The translations under genes were made by a program, and so were the position numbers. Positions 1 through 6,733 of a stretch of DNA of 7,648 nucleotides are shown here, piece by piece (position 1 is the first letter of the stretch; the number at the start of each line of letters is the position of its first letter). A model generated the notes under the pieces. That model searched no databases, was not told the origin of the DNA, and worked only from the letters and a program-made list of their open reading frames with translations. Origin of the DNA: Anderseniella sp. (GTDB lineage Bacteria > Pseudomonadota > Alphaproteobacteria > Rhizobiales > Aestuariivirgaceae); NCBI GenBank assembly GCA_013041995.1, contig JABDRA010000200.1:1-7648 (forward strand). Direction: 5' to 3'.

Positions 1-1095
1 GACCTGGAAACCTCCAGCGACTATGGCGCGCGGCGTGCAGCGATCCTCGCGTTCAATGCCGGAAAGGGTGTTATTCGGAAGGGTATCGCCCTGACCCCGG
101 TCAAGTTCGGCATCTCGTTCACCGCCACCTGGTACAATCAGGCAGGAGCCCTGGTTCATGTCTATACTGACGGGTCGGTTCATCTGAACCATGGCGGCAC
201 CGAAATGGGGCAGGGCCTGAACACCAAGGTTGCGCAGGTGCTGGCGGACGAGTTCCAGATCGACCTCGCCCATGTGAAGATCACCGCCACTCACACCGGT
301 AAGGTGCCCAATACGTCCGCGACTGCCGCATCGTCAGGATCGGATCTCAACGGCATGGCTGCGGCCAACGCCGCCGAGCAGATCAAGGCGCGGCTGGTGG
401 ACTTTGCCTGTGAAACCCATGGCGTTACGCCGGACCAGGTGGTGTTTGAACCGAACACGGTGCTGGTCGGCAACCAGCGCATCCCGTTTCCCGATTTCAT
501 CCGGTCTGCCTATATGGCGCGGGTGCAGTTGTCGGCGGCTGGTTTTTACAAGACGCCGGATATTCACTGGGACCGGGAGGCAGGCAAGGGCCGCCCGTTT
601 TATTATTTCGCCTATGGTGCGGCTGTGTCGGAAGTCAGTATGGATACCCTGACCGGCGAGTATCAGGTTGACCGGGTCGATATCCTGCACGATGCGGGCC
701 GGTCGCTTAACCCGGCGCTGGACATTGGCCAGATCGAAGGCGGTTTCGTGCAGGGCATGGGCTGGCTGACCACGGAAGAGCTGTGGTGGGACACCGACGG
801 CCGTCTGCGCACCCATGCACCGTCGACCTACAAGATTCCGCTGGCATCGGACCGGCCGCGCATATTCAATGTGGCTCTGGCTGACTGGTCGGAGAACAGG
901 GAGATGACCATAAGGCGCTCAAAGGCCGTCGGCGAGCCGCCGTTCATGCTGGCGATCTCTGTGCTTGAGGCGTTGTCCATGGCCGTTGCGTCAGCCGCGG
1001 ACTACCGGATTTGTCCGAAACTGGATTGCCCGGCAACGCCGGAACGCGTGCTGCTGGCGTTCGAGCGTTTGGCGCGTGAAGCTGGAGAGGCATGA
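1..1095 (+). CDS. xdhB: Xanthine dehydrogenase, molybdenum-binding subunit (C-terminal 364 residues; 5' end outside window)
   Basis: This is the large, molybdopterin-binding subunit of xanthine dehydrogenase, which hydroxylates hypoxanthine to xanthine and xanthine to urate in the cytoplasm. The frame is open from base 1, so the ATG at 205 is internal and not the start. Numbering from base 1, I see the XDH motif FGISFT (residues 36-41, matching bovine Phe1009 and Thr1010), GTEMGQG with Gln71 (bovine Gln1040, next to the Mo centre), TAAS at 108-111 (bovine Ala1078/1079), DIGQIEGGFVQG, the PSTYKIP motif and KAVGEPP with Glu312, the catalytic base (bovine Glu1261). Residue equivalents are from remembered bovine XDH. 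The Phe-Thr pair argues for a purine oxidase and against an aldehyde oxidase. Bacterial subunits of this kind are about 770-800 residues, so roughly the first half, including the Glu802/Arg880 equivalents, lies upstream. The stop is 3 nt before xdhC, indicating one operon. Confidence 0.95.
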   Translation, partial: DLETSSDYGARRAAILAFNAGKGVIRKGIALTPVKFGISFTATWYNQAGALVHVYTDGSVHLNHGGTEMGQGLNTKVAQVLADEFQIDLAHVKITATHTGKVPNTSATAASSGSDLNGMAAANAAEQIKARLVDFACETHGVTPDQVVFEPNTVLVGNQRIPFPDFIRSAYMARVQLSAAGFYKTPDIHWDREAGKGRPFYYFAYGAAVSEVSMDTLTGEYQVDRVDILHDAGRSLNPALDIGQIEGGFVQGMGWLTTEELWWDTDGRLRTHAPSTYKIPLASDRPRIFNVALADWSENREMTIRRSKAVGEPPFMLAISVLEALSMAVASAADYRICPKLDCPATPERVLLAFERLAREAGEA

Positions 1096-1098
1096 CCC

Positions 1099-1965
1099 AT
1101 GTACCGTTATCGCCATGATATCTGGTTGTTTGCCCGCGGCGGCGGGCCGTTCGCGCTGGTGAACGTCGAGAGTGCCGCCGGGTCCGCGCCACGCGATGAG
1201 GGCACCTGGATGCTAGTATCACCGAAGCGGATTTTCAGAACCATTGGCGGCGGCCAGCTGGAAAAGCTGGCAATAGACAAGGCGCGGGGCCTGATCAGCA
1301 CTGGTGATGGCGAACCGGTTCATCTGAAGGTCCCGCTGGGACCCGAGATCGGGCAGTGCTGCGGCGGATCCGTTGTGGTGTCATTGCAGTTGCTTGCCGA
1401 AACCGAAATCGACCGCATCGCAGCCCGGCTCGACGAAGAACTTGCCGGCCTGCCGCATGTCTATGTATTTGGTGCCGGTCATGTCGGTAATGCGCTGTGC
1501 GAGGCATTGAGCCTGTTGCCGGTGCAACCTGTCCTCATTGATAGCAGGCCCGAAGAACTGCAAACCGCACCACCGGGTGTCGAGACACGCCTGGTTGCGT
1601 TGCCTGAGAGCGTGGTTCGCGACGCGATGCCGGGCAGTGCCTATGTCATCTTAACCCATGAACATTCGCTGGACTTCCTGATTGCCCGGGAAGCGCTGGC
1701 GCGCAGCGATGCGGCTTATGTCGGCATGATCGGGTCGAAGACCAAGCTTGCATCATTCCACAACTGGATCAGGCGCGATGCAGGTGAGGCAATCGATATT
1801 GATCGCCTGGTGTGCCCCATCGGCGGGGCGCAGGTGCGCGACAAGCGGCCGGAGGTTATTGCAGCGCTGGTCGCAGCGGAACTGGTTGAGCATTTGTGTG
1901 CTGCACACACGGTTGGTGGTGTGCAAGCATCGGCACAGTTGAAAATAGTGGGAGGCGATTCATGA
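1099..1965 (+). CDS. xdhC: Xanthine dehydrogenase accessory protein XdhC
   Basis: XdhC binds molybdenum cofactor, promotes its sulfuration and inserts it into the XdhB subunit; it is not part of the finished enzyme (known from Rhodobacter capsulatus). The 288-residue protein has the expected two domains. The N-terminal XdhC/CoxI domain carries GSAPR (28-32), TIGGGQLE (48-55) and GQCCGG (85-90), whose cysteines are candidates for cofactor binding. The C-terminal Rossmann-like domain carries GAGHVG (125-130), THEHSLD (186-192), GMIGSKTK (209-216) and CPIGG (239-243), followed by the DKRPEVIAALVAAEL helix. The start ATG at 1099 has GGAGAGG at 1084-1090, about 8 nt upstream, inside the end of xdhB. 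The stop overlaps the next start by 4 nt (ATGA, 1962-1965), so translation is probably coupled to the transporter ATPase. All key motifs are intact. Confidence 0.95.
   Translation: MYRYRHDIWLFARGGGPFALVNVESAAGSAPRDEGTWMLVSPKRIFRTIGGGQLEKLAIDKARGLISTGDGEPVHLKVPLGPEIGQCCGGSVVVSLQLLAETEIDRIAARLDEELAGLPHVYVFGAGHVGNALCEALSLLPVQPVLIDSRPEELQTAPPGVETRLVALPESVVRDAMPGSAYVILTHEHSLDFLIAREALARSDAAYVGMIGSKTKLASFHNWIRRDAGEAIDIDRLVCPIGGAQVRDKRPEVIAALVAAELVEHLCAAHTVGGVQASAQLKIVGGDS
1950..1955 (+). promoter_or_regulatory. Ribosome binding site setting the start of the ABC ATPase
   Basis: GGGAGG lies 6 nt before the ATG at 1962. The reading frame stays open back to an earlier ATG at 1896, but that start would add 22 residues (MCCTHGWW...) that are simply xdhC read in another frame, and it has no comparable purine-rich leader. 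From 1962 the protein begins MSNDIKPRIELKGITK, a normal ABC ATPase N-terminus. Confidence 0.85.
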
Positions 1966-3521
1966 GCAACGACATCAAACCTCGTATCGAACTTAAGGGG
2001 ATCACCAAGGCGTTTCCCGGCGTGCTGGCCAACGATGCCGTGAGCTTCAAGGTCGAGCCGGGTGAAATTCATGCGTTGCTGGGTGAAAACGGTGCCGGCA
2101 AATCGACACTGGTGAAAATGATCTACGGGATCATGCAGCCGGATGCCGGTGAAATCGTCTGGGACGGCGAACCGGTCATGGTCGCCAATCCGAAAGCCGC
2201 CCGCAAGATGGGTGTCGGCATGGTGTTCCAGCACTTCTCCCTGTTTGAAGCCATGACGGTGCTGGAAAATATTGCGCTCGGCATGGACGGCTCCATTTCA
2301 CAGTCGAAGCTTGAAGAGAAAATACGCGATGTGCTGCACACTTACGACCTGAAGCTTGATCCGCATCGTATCGTCAGCACGCTCAGCGTCGGTGAACGCC
2401 AACGGATCGAGATTGTGCGCGCACTGCTGCTCGAACCACGGCTGTTGATCATGGATGAACCGACATCGGTGCTGACGCCGCAGGAAGTGGGACAATTGTT
2501 CGAAACCTTGCGCAGGCTATCGAAGACCGGCTGTTCGATCCTCTACATATCCCACAAGCTGCACGAGATCAGGGATCTGTGCGAGGCAGCCACCATACTG
2601 CGTGGCGGCAAGGTTGTGGGCGAGTGCGATCCACGCAAGGAAACGCCCAAGTCCATGGCCGAAATGATGATTGGCGGCAACCTCAAGCAGATCAGCAAGG
2701 CCGCCAGCCGCGAGTTCGGAGACGACAGGTTTATCGCCGATGGACTGACCATTGCAGGCGAGGGCGATTTCGGCGTGGCGCTGGATGATATCTGTCTCGC
2801 GGTGCGTGCCGGTGAGATTTTCGGGATTGCCGGAGTTGCCGGCAACGGACAGAACGAACTGCTGTTGGCGCTAAGCGGTGAACAGCCATCTTCACCTGCA
2901 GATGCCATCCGGCTGGACAGCCATGCCATTGCTGCAATGGATGCGGTGGGCCGCAGAAGCCTGGGCCTGTGCGCTGTGCCTGAAGAACGCAACGGCCATG
3001 GCGCGGTTGTGGATTTCAGCCTCACTGACAACACCATTCTGACAGCGCGCGACAGGATGGAACTGGCCAGCAACGGCATTGTGCATGGCGGTGCGGCCAC
3101 GGCGTTTGCAGGTAAGATCATCGATGATTTTGCGGTCATGACCACAGGGCCAGGTTCGCTGGCAGGCTCGCTGTCGGGCGGCAATCTGCAAAAATTCATC
3201 ATGGGCCGGGAGATACTGCAAAACCCGGAAGTCCTGATCGTATCGCAACCGACCTGGGGCGTTGATGCCGGGGCGGCGGCGGCCATTCACCAGGCCCTCG
3301 TCGATCTGGCGGAAAACGGTTCGGCCATCCTGGTGATCTCCCAGGATCTCGACGAACTGCTGGCACTTTGCGATCGCCTGGCGGTGATCAATGAAGGCCG
3401 CTTGTCAAAAACTCTCAATGTCGGCGAGGCCACAATAGACGAGATCGGCCTGCTGATGGGCGGTGTGCACGGTGACCCGTTCGCAACGGCGGAAATGACG
3501 GAGGCGGTCCATGCTCATTGA
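1962..3521 (+). CDS. ABC transporter ATP-binding protein, double nucleotide-binding domain (BMP/purine-nucleoside importer type)
   Basis: This cytoplasmic ATPase drives the importer formed with the two permeases downstream. It is 519 residues with two fused ABC domains, the usual size and layout of the NupA/YufO and RbsA/MglA group. Domain 1 is complete: Walker A GENGAGKST (41-49), Q-loop Gln90, signature LSVGERQR (141-148), Walker B LLIMDEP (161-167, catalytic Glu166) and the switch His198. Domain 2 (about 255-505) is degenerate: its P-loop reads GVAGNGQNE (291-299) without the lysine, the signature LSGGNLQK (404-411) is good, Walker B reads VLIVSQPTWGVD with Gln where the catalytic Glu belongs (Gln429), and Gln461 replaces the switch His. 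Such asymmetry is common in this family, so the first domain likely supplies the bound-and-hydrolysed ATP motifs. The start at 1962 overlaps xdhC by 4 nt; the end overlaps the first permease by 11 nt. Sugar import is the main alternative, but the permeases and binding protein favour purines. Confidence 0.93.
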   Translation: MSNDIKPRIELKGITKAFPGVLANDAVSFKVEPGEIHALLGENGAGKSTLVKMIYGIMQPDAGEIVWDGEPVMVANPKAARKMGVGMVFQHFSLFEAMTVLENIALGMDGSISQSKLEEKIRDVLHTYDLKLDPHRIVSTLSVGERQRIEIVRALLLEPRLLIMDEPTSVLTPQEVGQLFETLRRLSKTGCSILYISHKLHEIRDLCEAATILRGGKVVGECDPRKETPKSMAEMMIGGNLKQISKAASREFGDDRFIADGLTIAGEGDFGVALDDICLAVRAGEIFGIAGVAGNGQNELLLALSGEQPSSPADAIRLDSHAIAAMDAVGRRSLGLCAVPEERNGHGAVVDFSLTDNTILTARDRMELASNGIVHGGAATAFAGKIIDDFAVMTTGPGSLAGSLSGGNLQKFIMGREILQNPEVLIVSQPTWGVDAGAAAAIHQALVDLAENGSAILVISQDLDELLALCDRLAVINEGRLSKTLNVGEATIDEIGLLMGGVHGDPFATAEMTEAVHAH

Positions 3522-4593
3522 ACTGGAAAAACGTAAAGAGCCCAGCAAGGCGATGCTGTACCTGACACCGGTTATCGCGGTCGTCGCGACCATGCTGGCC
3601 GGTGCCATTATCTTCTCCCTCATCGGCCATGACGGGTTCGGAGCCGTGCGCAAGATTTTCCTGGCGCCGCTGCTGGATACCTACAAATGGCAGGACCTTG
3701 GGGTGAAGGCGGCACCGCTGATCCTGATCGGGGTGGGGTTGGCCATCGGGTTCAGGGCCAATGTCTGGAATATTGGGGCTGAGGGGCAATACATCATGGG
3801 CGGTCTGGCCGGCACCGGCGTGGCACTGGCCACATGGGGCATGACCGGGTGGTGGATATTACCTTTGATGTGCATTGCCGGCATTGCCGGAGGGGCCGCT
3901 TATGCAGGCATTCCGGCGTTTCTGAAAACCAGGCTCAACGTCAATGAGATACTGTCGAGCCTGATGCTCACTTATGTGGCGATACAGGTCCTGTATTACC
4001 TGATGCGGGGCCCGTGGAAGGACCCTGACGGGTTCAACTTCCCTCAGACGCGCCTGTTCACCGACGATCAGATCCTGCCGACCGTCATTCCGGGTACCGT
4101 GGTTCATCTTGGCGTGCCGCTGGCGTTTGTTGTTGCTGTTGCCGCGTGGTTCGTGCTGTCACGATCGGTATTCGGGTTTCAGATCCGGGTCGTCGGTGCC
4201 GCTCCGGCTGCGGCCCGCTATGGCGGTTTCAATACCAACAGGACGATCTGGGCCGCCCTTCTGGCCGGTGGCGGGTTGGCGGGCTTTGCCGGCATTCTCG
4301 AGGCTGCCGGGCCGTTCGGTCAGATGGTCCCGCAGTTTCCGACCGGATACGGGTTTACGGCAATTATCGTCGCCTTTCTCGGCAGGCTGCACCCCATAGG
4401 CATTGTCCTGGCAGGCATCATCCTGGCGGTGACCTATGTCGGGGGTGAACTGGCGCAATCCTCCATCGGACTGCCAGCGGCCGCGACCGGCGTGTTTCAG
4501 GCCATGATGCTATTCTTCCTGCTGGCGACGGATGTGCTGGTGAAATACCGCATCAAGTTTGCCTCACCGGCCAAAGCAGGAGACGCAGCATGA
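3511..4593 (+). CDS. ABC transporter permease, first subunit (BPD_transp_2; NupB/YufP-like)
   Basis: An inner-membrane permease, 360 residues, forming half of the channel of the BMP-type importer. A short charged N-terminus (MLIELEKRKEPSK) precedes a membrane segment at about 15-37; further hydrophobic stretches lie near 67-82, 94-135, 147-165, 198-216, 246-266, 282-310 and 325-345. The family hallmark FRANVWNIGAEGQ (81-93) follows the second segment, and the loop at about 223-240 (FQIRVVGAAPAAARYGGFN) is where the coupling contact with the ATPase is expected. The start ATG at 3511 lies inside the end of the ATPase gene (11-nt overlap), with GGAGG at 3500-3504, 6 nt upstream. Its stop overlaps the second permease by ATGA. 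Context puts its substrate among purine bases or nucleosides, which is inference. This family also includes ribose-type permeases, but GAEGQ fits the nucleoside branch. Confidence 0.92.
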   Translation: MLIELEKRKEPSKAMLYLTPVIAVVATMLAGAIIFSLIGHDGFGAVRKIFLAPLLDTYKWQDLGVKAAPLILIGVGLAIGFRANVWNIGAEGQYIMGGLAGTGVALATWGMTGWWILPLMCIAGIAGGAAYAGIPAFLKTRLNVNEILSSLMLTYVAIQVLYYLMRGPWKDPDGFNFPQTRLFTDDQILPTVIPGTVVHLGVPLAFVVAVAAWFVLSRSVFGFQIRVVGAAPAAARYGGFNTNRTIWAALLAGGGLAGFAGILEAAGPFGQMVPQFPTGYGFTAIIVAFLGRLHPIGIVLAGIILAVTYVGGELAQSSIGLPAAATGVFQAMMLFFLLATDVLVKYRIKFASPAKAGDAA

Positions 4594-5513
4594 CTGATTC
4601 ACTTCTTATCCCGATCATCATGACAATCGTGGGAGCTGCGACGCCGATCCTGCTGGCAGCGCTTGGCGAGCTTGTCGTTGAAAAAAGCGGCGTCCTGAAC
4701 CTTGGCCTTGAAGGCATGATGCTGATCGGGGCCGTCACCGGGTTTGCTGTTACAGCGACCACAGGCTACGCGCCGCTCGGTGTTGTTGCGGCGATGATTG
4801 CGGCTGCGGCGTCTGCCGGACTGTTCGGCTTTCTGACCCTCACGCTGACCGCCAATCAAGTTGCCACGGGTCTGGCACTGACCATCTTCGGTATCGGGCT
4901 GTCGGCCCTGGCAGGGGAAAACTATGTCGGCCAGACCGTTGATGTGTTCGGCTCGGTGTTTCCCGCTGCGTTGTCTGAACATCCTGTGTTGCGCGTGATC
5001 TTCGGCTACAGCCCGCTGGTCTATATCTCCTTGCTGCTTGTTGCCGCCGTCAGCTGGTTTCTGCGTAAAACCCGCGGCGGGCTGATATTGCGGGCGGTCG
5101 GTGAATCCGACCTGTCGGCACATTCCATCGGTTACTCGGTCATCGGCGTGCGCTACATGGCCGTGCTGTTCGGTGGCGCCATGGCCGGTATTGCCGGTTG
5201 TTTCTATTCACTGGTGCTGACGCCGATGTGGGCTGAACAGCTTACCGCCGGGCGCGGCTGGATTGCTCTCGCGCTGGTGGTGTTTGCCGGCTGGCGGCCG
5301 ATGCGGCTGTTGCTTGGTGCCTATCTGTTCGGTGCGGTGATGACACTGGAACTGCATGCAAAGGCCGCCGGGTTCTCGCTGGTTGCGCCTGAATTCCTGG
5401 CCGCAATGCCCTATCTCGCCACCATCGCGGTGCTGGCGATCATATCTGCGCGAAAGGCTGGAAAATCTCTCGCGCCCGCCTGCCTTGGCAAACCGTTCAA
5501 GCCAAGTTCATAA
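4590..5513 (+). CDS. ABC transporter permease, second subunit (BPD_transp_2; NupC/YufQ-like)
   Basis: The second inner-membrane channel subunit of the importer, 307 residues, expected to pair with the larger permease just upstream. It starts directly in a hydrophobic segment (about 5-25). The hallmark GELVVEKSGVLNLGLEGMM (26-44) is typical of the smaller permease of the BMP/nucleoside class. Further hydrophobic stretches lie near 45-58, 62-85, 92-108, 140-158, 186-210, 224-252 and 270-287. The cytoplasmic loop LRAVGESDLSAHSIGYSV (167-184) is the likely ATPase contact, and the tail APACLGKPF (295-303) is a conserved end of this subfamily. The ATG at 4590 overlaps the previous stop by 4 nt and has AGGAG at 4578-4582. 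It is followed by 38 nt before the binding-protein gene. Confidence 0.92.
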   Translation: MTDSLLIPIIMTIVGAATPILLAALGELVVEKSGVLNLGLEGMMLIGAVTGFAVTATTGYAPLGVVAAMIAAAASAGLFGFLTLTLTANQVATGLALTIFGIGLSALAGENYVGQTVDVFGSVFPAALSEHPVLRVIFGYSPLVYISLLLVAAVSWFLRKTRGGLILRAVGESDLSAHSIGYSVIGVRYMAVLFGGAMAGIAGCFYSLVLTPMWAEQLTAGRGWIALALVVFAGWRPMRLLLGAYLFGAVMTLELHAKAAGFSLVAPEFLAAMPYLATIAVLAIISARKAGKSLAPACLGKPFKPSS

Positions 5514-5514
5514 C
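5485..5514 (+). promoter_or_regulatory. Possible weak internal promoter before the binding-protein gene
   Basis: TTGGCA (5485-5490, five of six matches to the -35 consensus) is followed after 18 nt by CATAAC (5509-5514, four of six to the -10 consensus), overlapping the end of the second permease gene. A transcript from here would begin near 5521, at the small hairpin. Matches this weak occur by chance and the organism's own promoter consensus is not known, so this is only a candidate. Confidence 0.18.
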
Positions 5515-5519
5515 GATAA

Positions 5520-5533
5520 ATACCGAAAGGTAT
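5520..5533 (+). promoter_or_regulatory. Small GNRA-loop hairpin in the permease/binding-protein gap
   Basis: ATACC (5520-5524) and GGTAT (5529-5533) are exact inverted repeats around the loop GAAA, a GNRA tetraloop closed by C-G. As RNA this is a short, compact 5-bp hairpin in the only non-overlapping junction of the operon. It is followed by a purine-rich ribosome site and not by a T-run, so it is not a terminator. It may mark an mRNA processing or stability site; function is inference. Confidence 0.45.
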
Positions 5534-5539
5534 AACCCT

Positions 5540-5545
5540 GGGAGG
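5540..5545 (+). promoter_or_regulatory. Strong ribosome binding site for the BMP binding protein
   Basis: GGGAGG, continuing into GAAAA, sits 6 nt before the ATG at 5552. It is a near-ideal Shine-Dalgarno sequence in an unobstructed leader, unlike the upstream sites that lie inside preceding genes, and fits high expression of a binding protein. Confidence 0.75.
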
Positions 5546-5551
5546 AAAACC

Positions 5552-6625
5552 ATGAAGACGCTTACCAGACGTACGATATTGAAAACCACCGCCGCTGCCG
5601 GCGCCCTGCCTATCATCGGGTCATCGGCGTTTGCGGCAGATCCGCTGAAGGTCGCGTTTGTCTACCTGGGCCCCATCGGAGATCACGGCTGGACCTATGC
5701 CCATGAGCAGGGCCGGCAGGATGTGATCAAGAAATTCGGTGACAAGGTGCAGACCACCATCGTGGAAAATGTGTCGGAAGGACCAGACTCGGAACGCGTC
5801 ATTCGCCGTCTTGCTGAAGAAGGCAACAAGCTGATCTTCACGACCTCGTTCGGCTACATGAACCCGACCCTGAAAGTCGCCAAAAGGTTCAAGGACGTGA
5901 AGTTCGAACACGCGACCGGCTATCAGCGTGCACCGAACATGTCGACCTACAATGCGCGCTTCTATGAAGGCCGCGCGGTGTGCGGCACCATTGCCGGGCA
6001 CATGTCGAAATCCGGCGTTGCCGGCTATATCGCCTCGTTCCCGATCCCCGAAGTGGTCATGGGCATCAATGCCTTCACCCTGGCGGCGCGCAAGGTAAAC
6101 CCTGAGTTCAAGACCAAGGTCTTATGGGTTTCAAGCTGGTACGACCCGGCCAAGGAAGCCGATGCCGCCAAGGCGCTGATTGACCAGGGCTCCGACGTCA
6201 TCGCCCAGCATACGGATTCACCAGCGGCTCTGCAGACCTGCGAACAGCGTGGCCTGATGGCGTTCGGGCAGGCCTGGGACATGTCGAATTTTGCCCCCAA
6301 GGCGCACCTGACGGCCATCGTCAATCGCTGGGGACCGTATTATGAAGCCCGCATCCAGCAATTGCTCGACGGCAAGTGGGAAGCAGGCGACACATGGTGG
6401 GGTCTCAAGGAAGGCGTGCTGGAGATGTCACCCTATAATGAGGTCATTCCGGCTGAAGTACAGGCGGCAGCCGAAGCCACCCGCACCGGCATCATCGACG
6501 GCAGCGTCAATCCGTTTGCCGGGCCGATCAAGGACAACGCCGGCAAGGAGCGGCTGGCGTCGGGGGCGCTGGGTGACGGCGACCTGCACAAGATGGACTG
6601 GTATGTGGAAGGGGTGCAGAGCTAG
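5552..6625 (+). CDS. BMP-family ABC transporter substrate-binding protein (probable purine/nucleoside binder) with Tat-like signal peptide
   Basis: A 357-residue periplasmic binding protein of the BMP (basic membrane protein/PnrA-like) family, which captures ligand for the importer encoded just upstream. Residues 1-28 form a signal peptide: TRRTILK (5-11) resembles the twin-arginine motif, a hydrophobic stretch follows, and AFA (26-28) is a good cleavage site before ADPLKVAFVY. No lipobox cysteine is present, so it should be soluble, unlike Gram-positive and spirochaete BMP lipoproteins. The mature domain begins KVAFVYLGPIGDHGWTY (33-49), then has NVSEGPDSERVIRRLAEEG (73-91), IFTTSFGYMNP (95-105), IASFPIPEVVMGINAF (160-175), DQGSDVIAQHTDSP (211-224) and MDWYVEGV (348-355) at the end. 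Trp47 is a candidate ring-stacking residue. The partnership with xanthine dehydrogenase suggests a purine ligand; the exact ligand cannot be read from sequence. The gene is last in the operon, with a terminator 33 nt after its stop. Confidence 0.93.
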   Translation: MKTLTRRTILKTTAAAGALPIIGSSAFAADPLKVAFVYLGPIGDHGWTYAHEQGRQDVIKKFGDKVQTTIVENVSEGPDSERVIRRLAEEGNKLIFTTSFGYMNPTLKVAKRFKDVKFEHATGYQRAPNMSTYNARFYEGRAVCGTIAGHMSKSGVAGYIASFPIPEVVMGINAFTLAARKVNPEFKTKVLWVSSWYDPAKEADAAKALIDQGSDVIAQHTDSPAALQTCEQRGLMAFGQAWDMSNFAPKAHLTAIVNRWGPYYEARIQQLLDGKWEAGDTWWGLKEGVLEMSPYNEVIPAEVQAAAEATRTGIIDGSVNPFAGPIKDNAGKERLASGALGDGDLHKMDWYVEGVQS

Positions 6626-6658
6626 CACTGCTTCACCTTCTACCCGCAGTAATTTAGC

Positions 6659-6686
6659 AACCGGATCAGGCAACTGGTCCGGTTTT
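6659..6686 (+). terminator. Strong Rho-independent terminator of the xdh/transporter operon
   Basis: An 11-bp stem pairs AACCGGATCAG (6659-6669) with CTGGTCCGGTT (6674-6684), with a single U-G wobble and a GCAA (GNRA) tetraloop at 6670-6673. The stem runs into TTTT (6683-6686). It begins 33 nt after the binding-protein stop. The T-run is short but the stem is long and GC-rich. On the other strand it has no clean T-run, so it acts mainly on the plus strand. Confidence 0.85.
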
Positions 6687-6733
6687 CAGTCTGTCGATAC
6701 CGATGGGGCCGCGTGCGGCTATTCATTCCGTTT

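Noticed and set aside
205..1095. Reading the xanthine dehydrogenase gene as starting at ATG 205
   Set aside because: The frame is open from base 1 and encodes the conserved XDH segment with FGISFT and NQAGALVHVYTDGS just upstream, so 205 is an internal methionine in GTEMGQG.
1253..1271. Exact 7-bp inverted repeat GCCAGCT/AGCTGGC with a 5-nt loop inside xdhC
   Set aside because: It arises from ordinary codons for QLEKLA within a conserved XdhC motif and has no T-run; likely chance.
1896..1961. N-terminal extension of the ABC ATPase from ATG 1896
   Set aside because: The added residues are xdhC in another frame with no family similarity, while ATG 1962 has GGGAGG at the right distance and an ATGA overlap.
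2543..3286. 247-codon open frame on the minus strand inside the ATPase gene
   Set aside because: Low-complexity Ser/Ala/Pro-rich product with no recognisable domain, lying antisense to a clearly conserved gene; a by-product of GC-rich codon use.
4599..5123. 174-codon minus-strand frame inside the second permease gene
   Set aside because: Composition is rich in Gln, Arg and Gly with no motif, and the plus strand encodes a conserved membrane protein.
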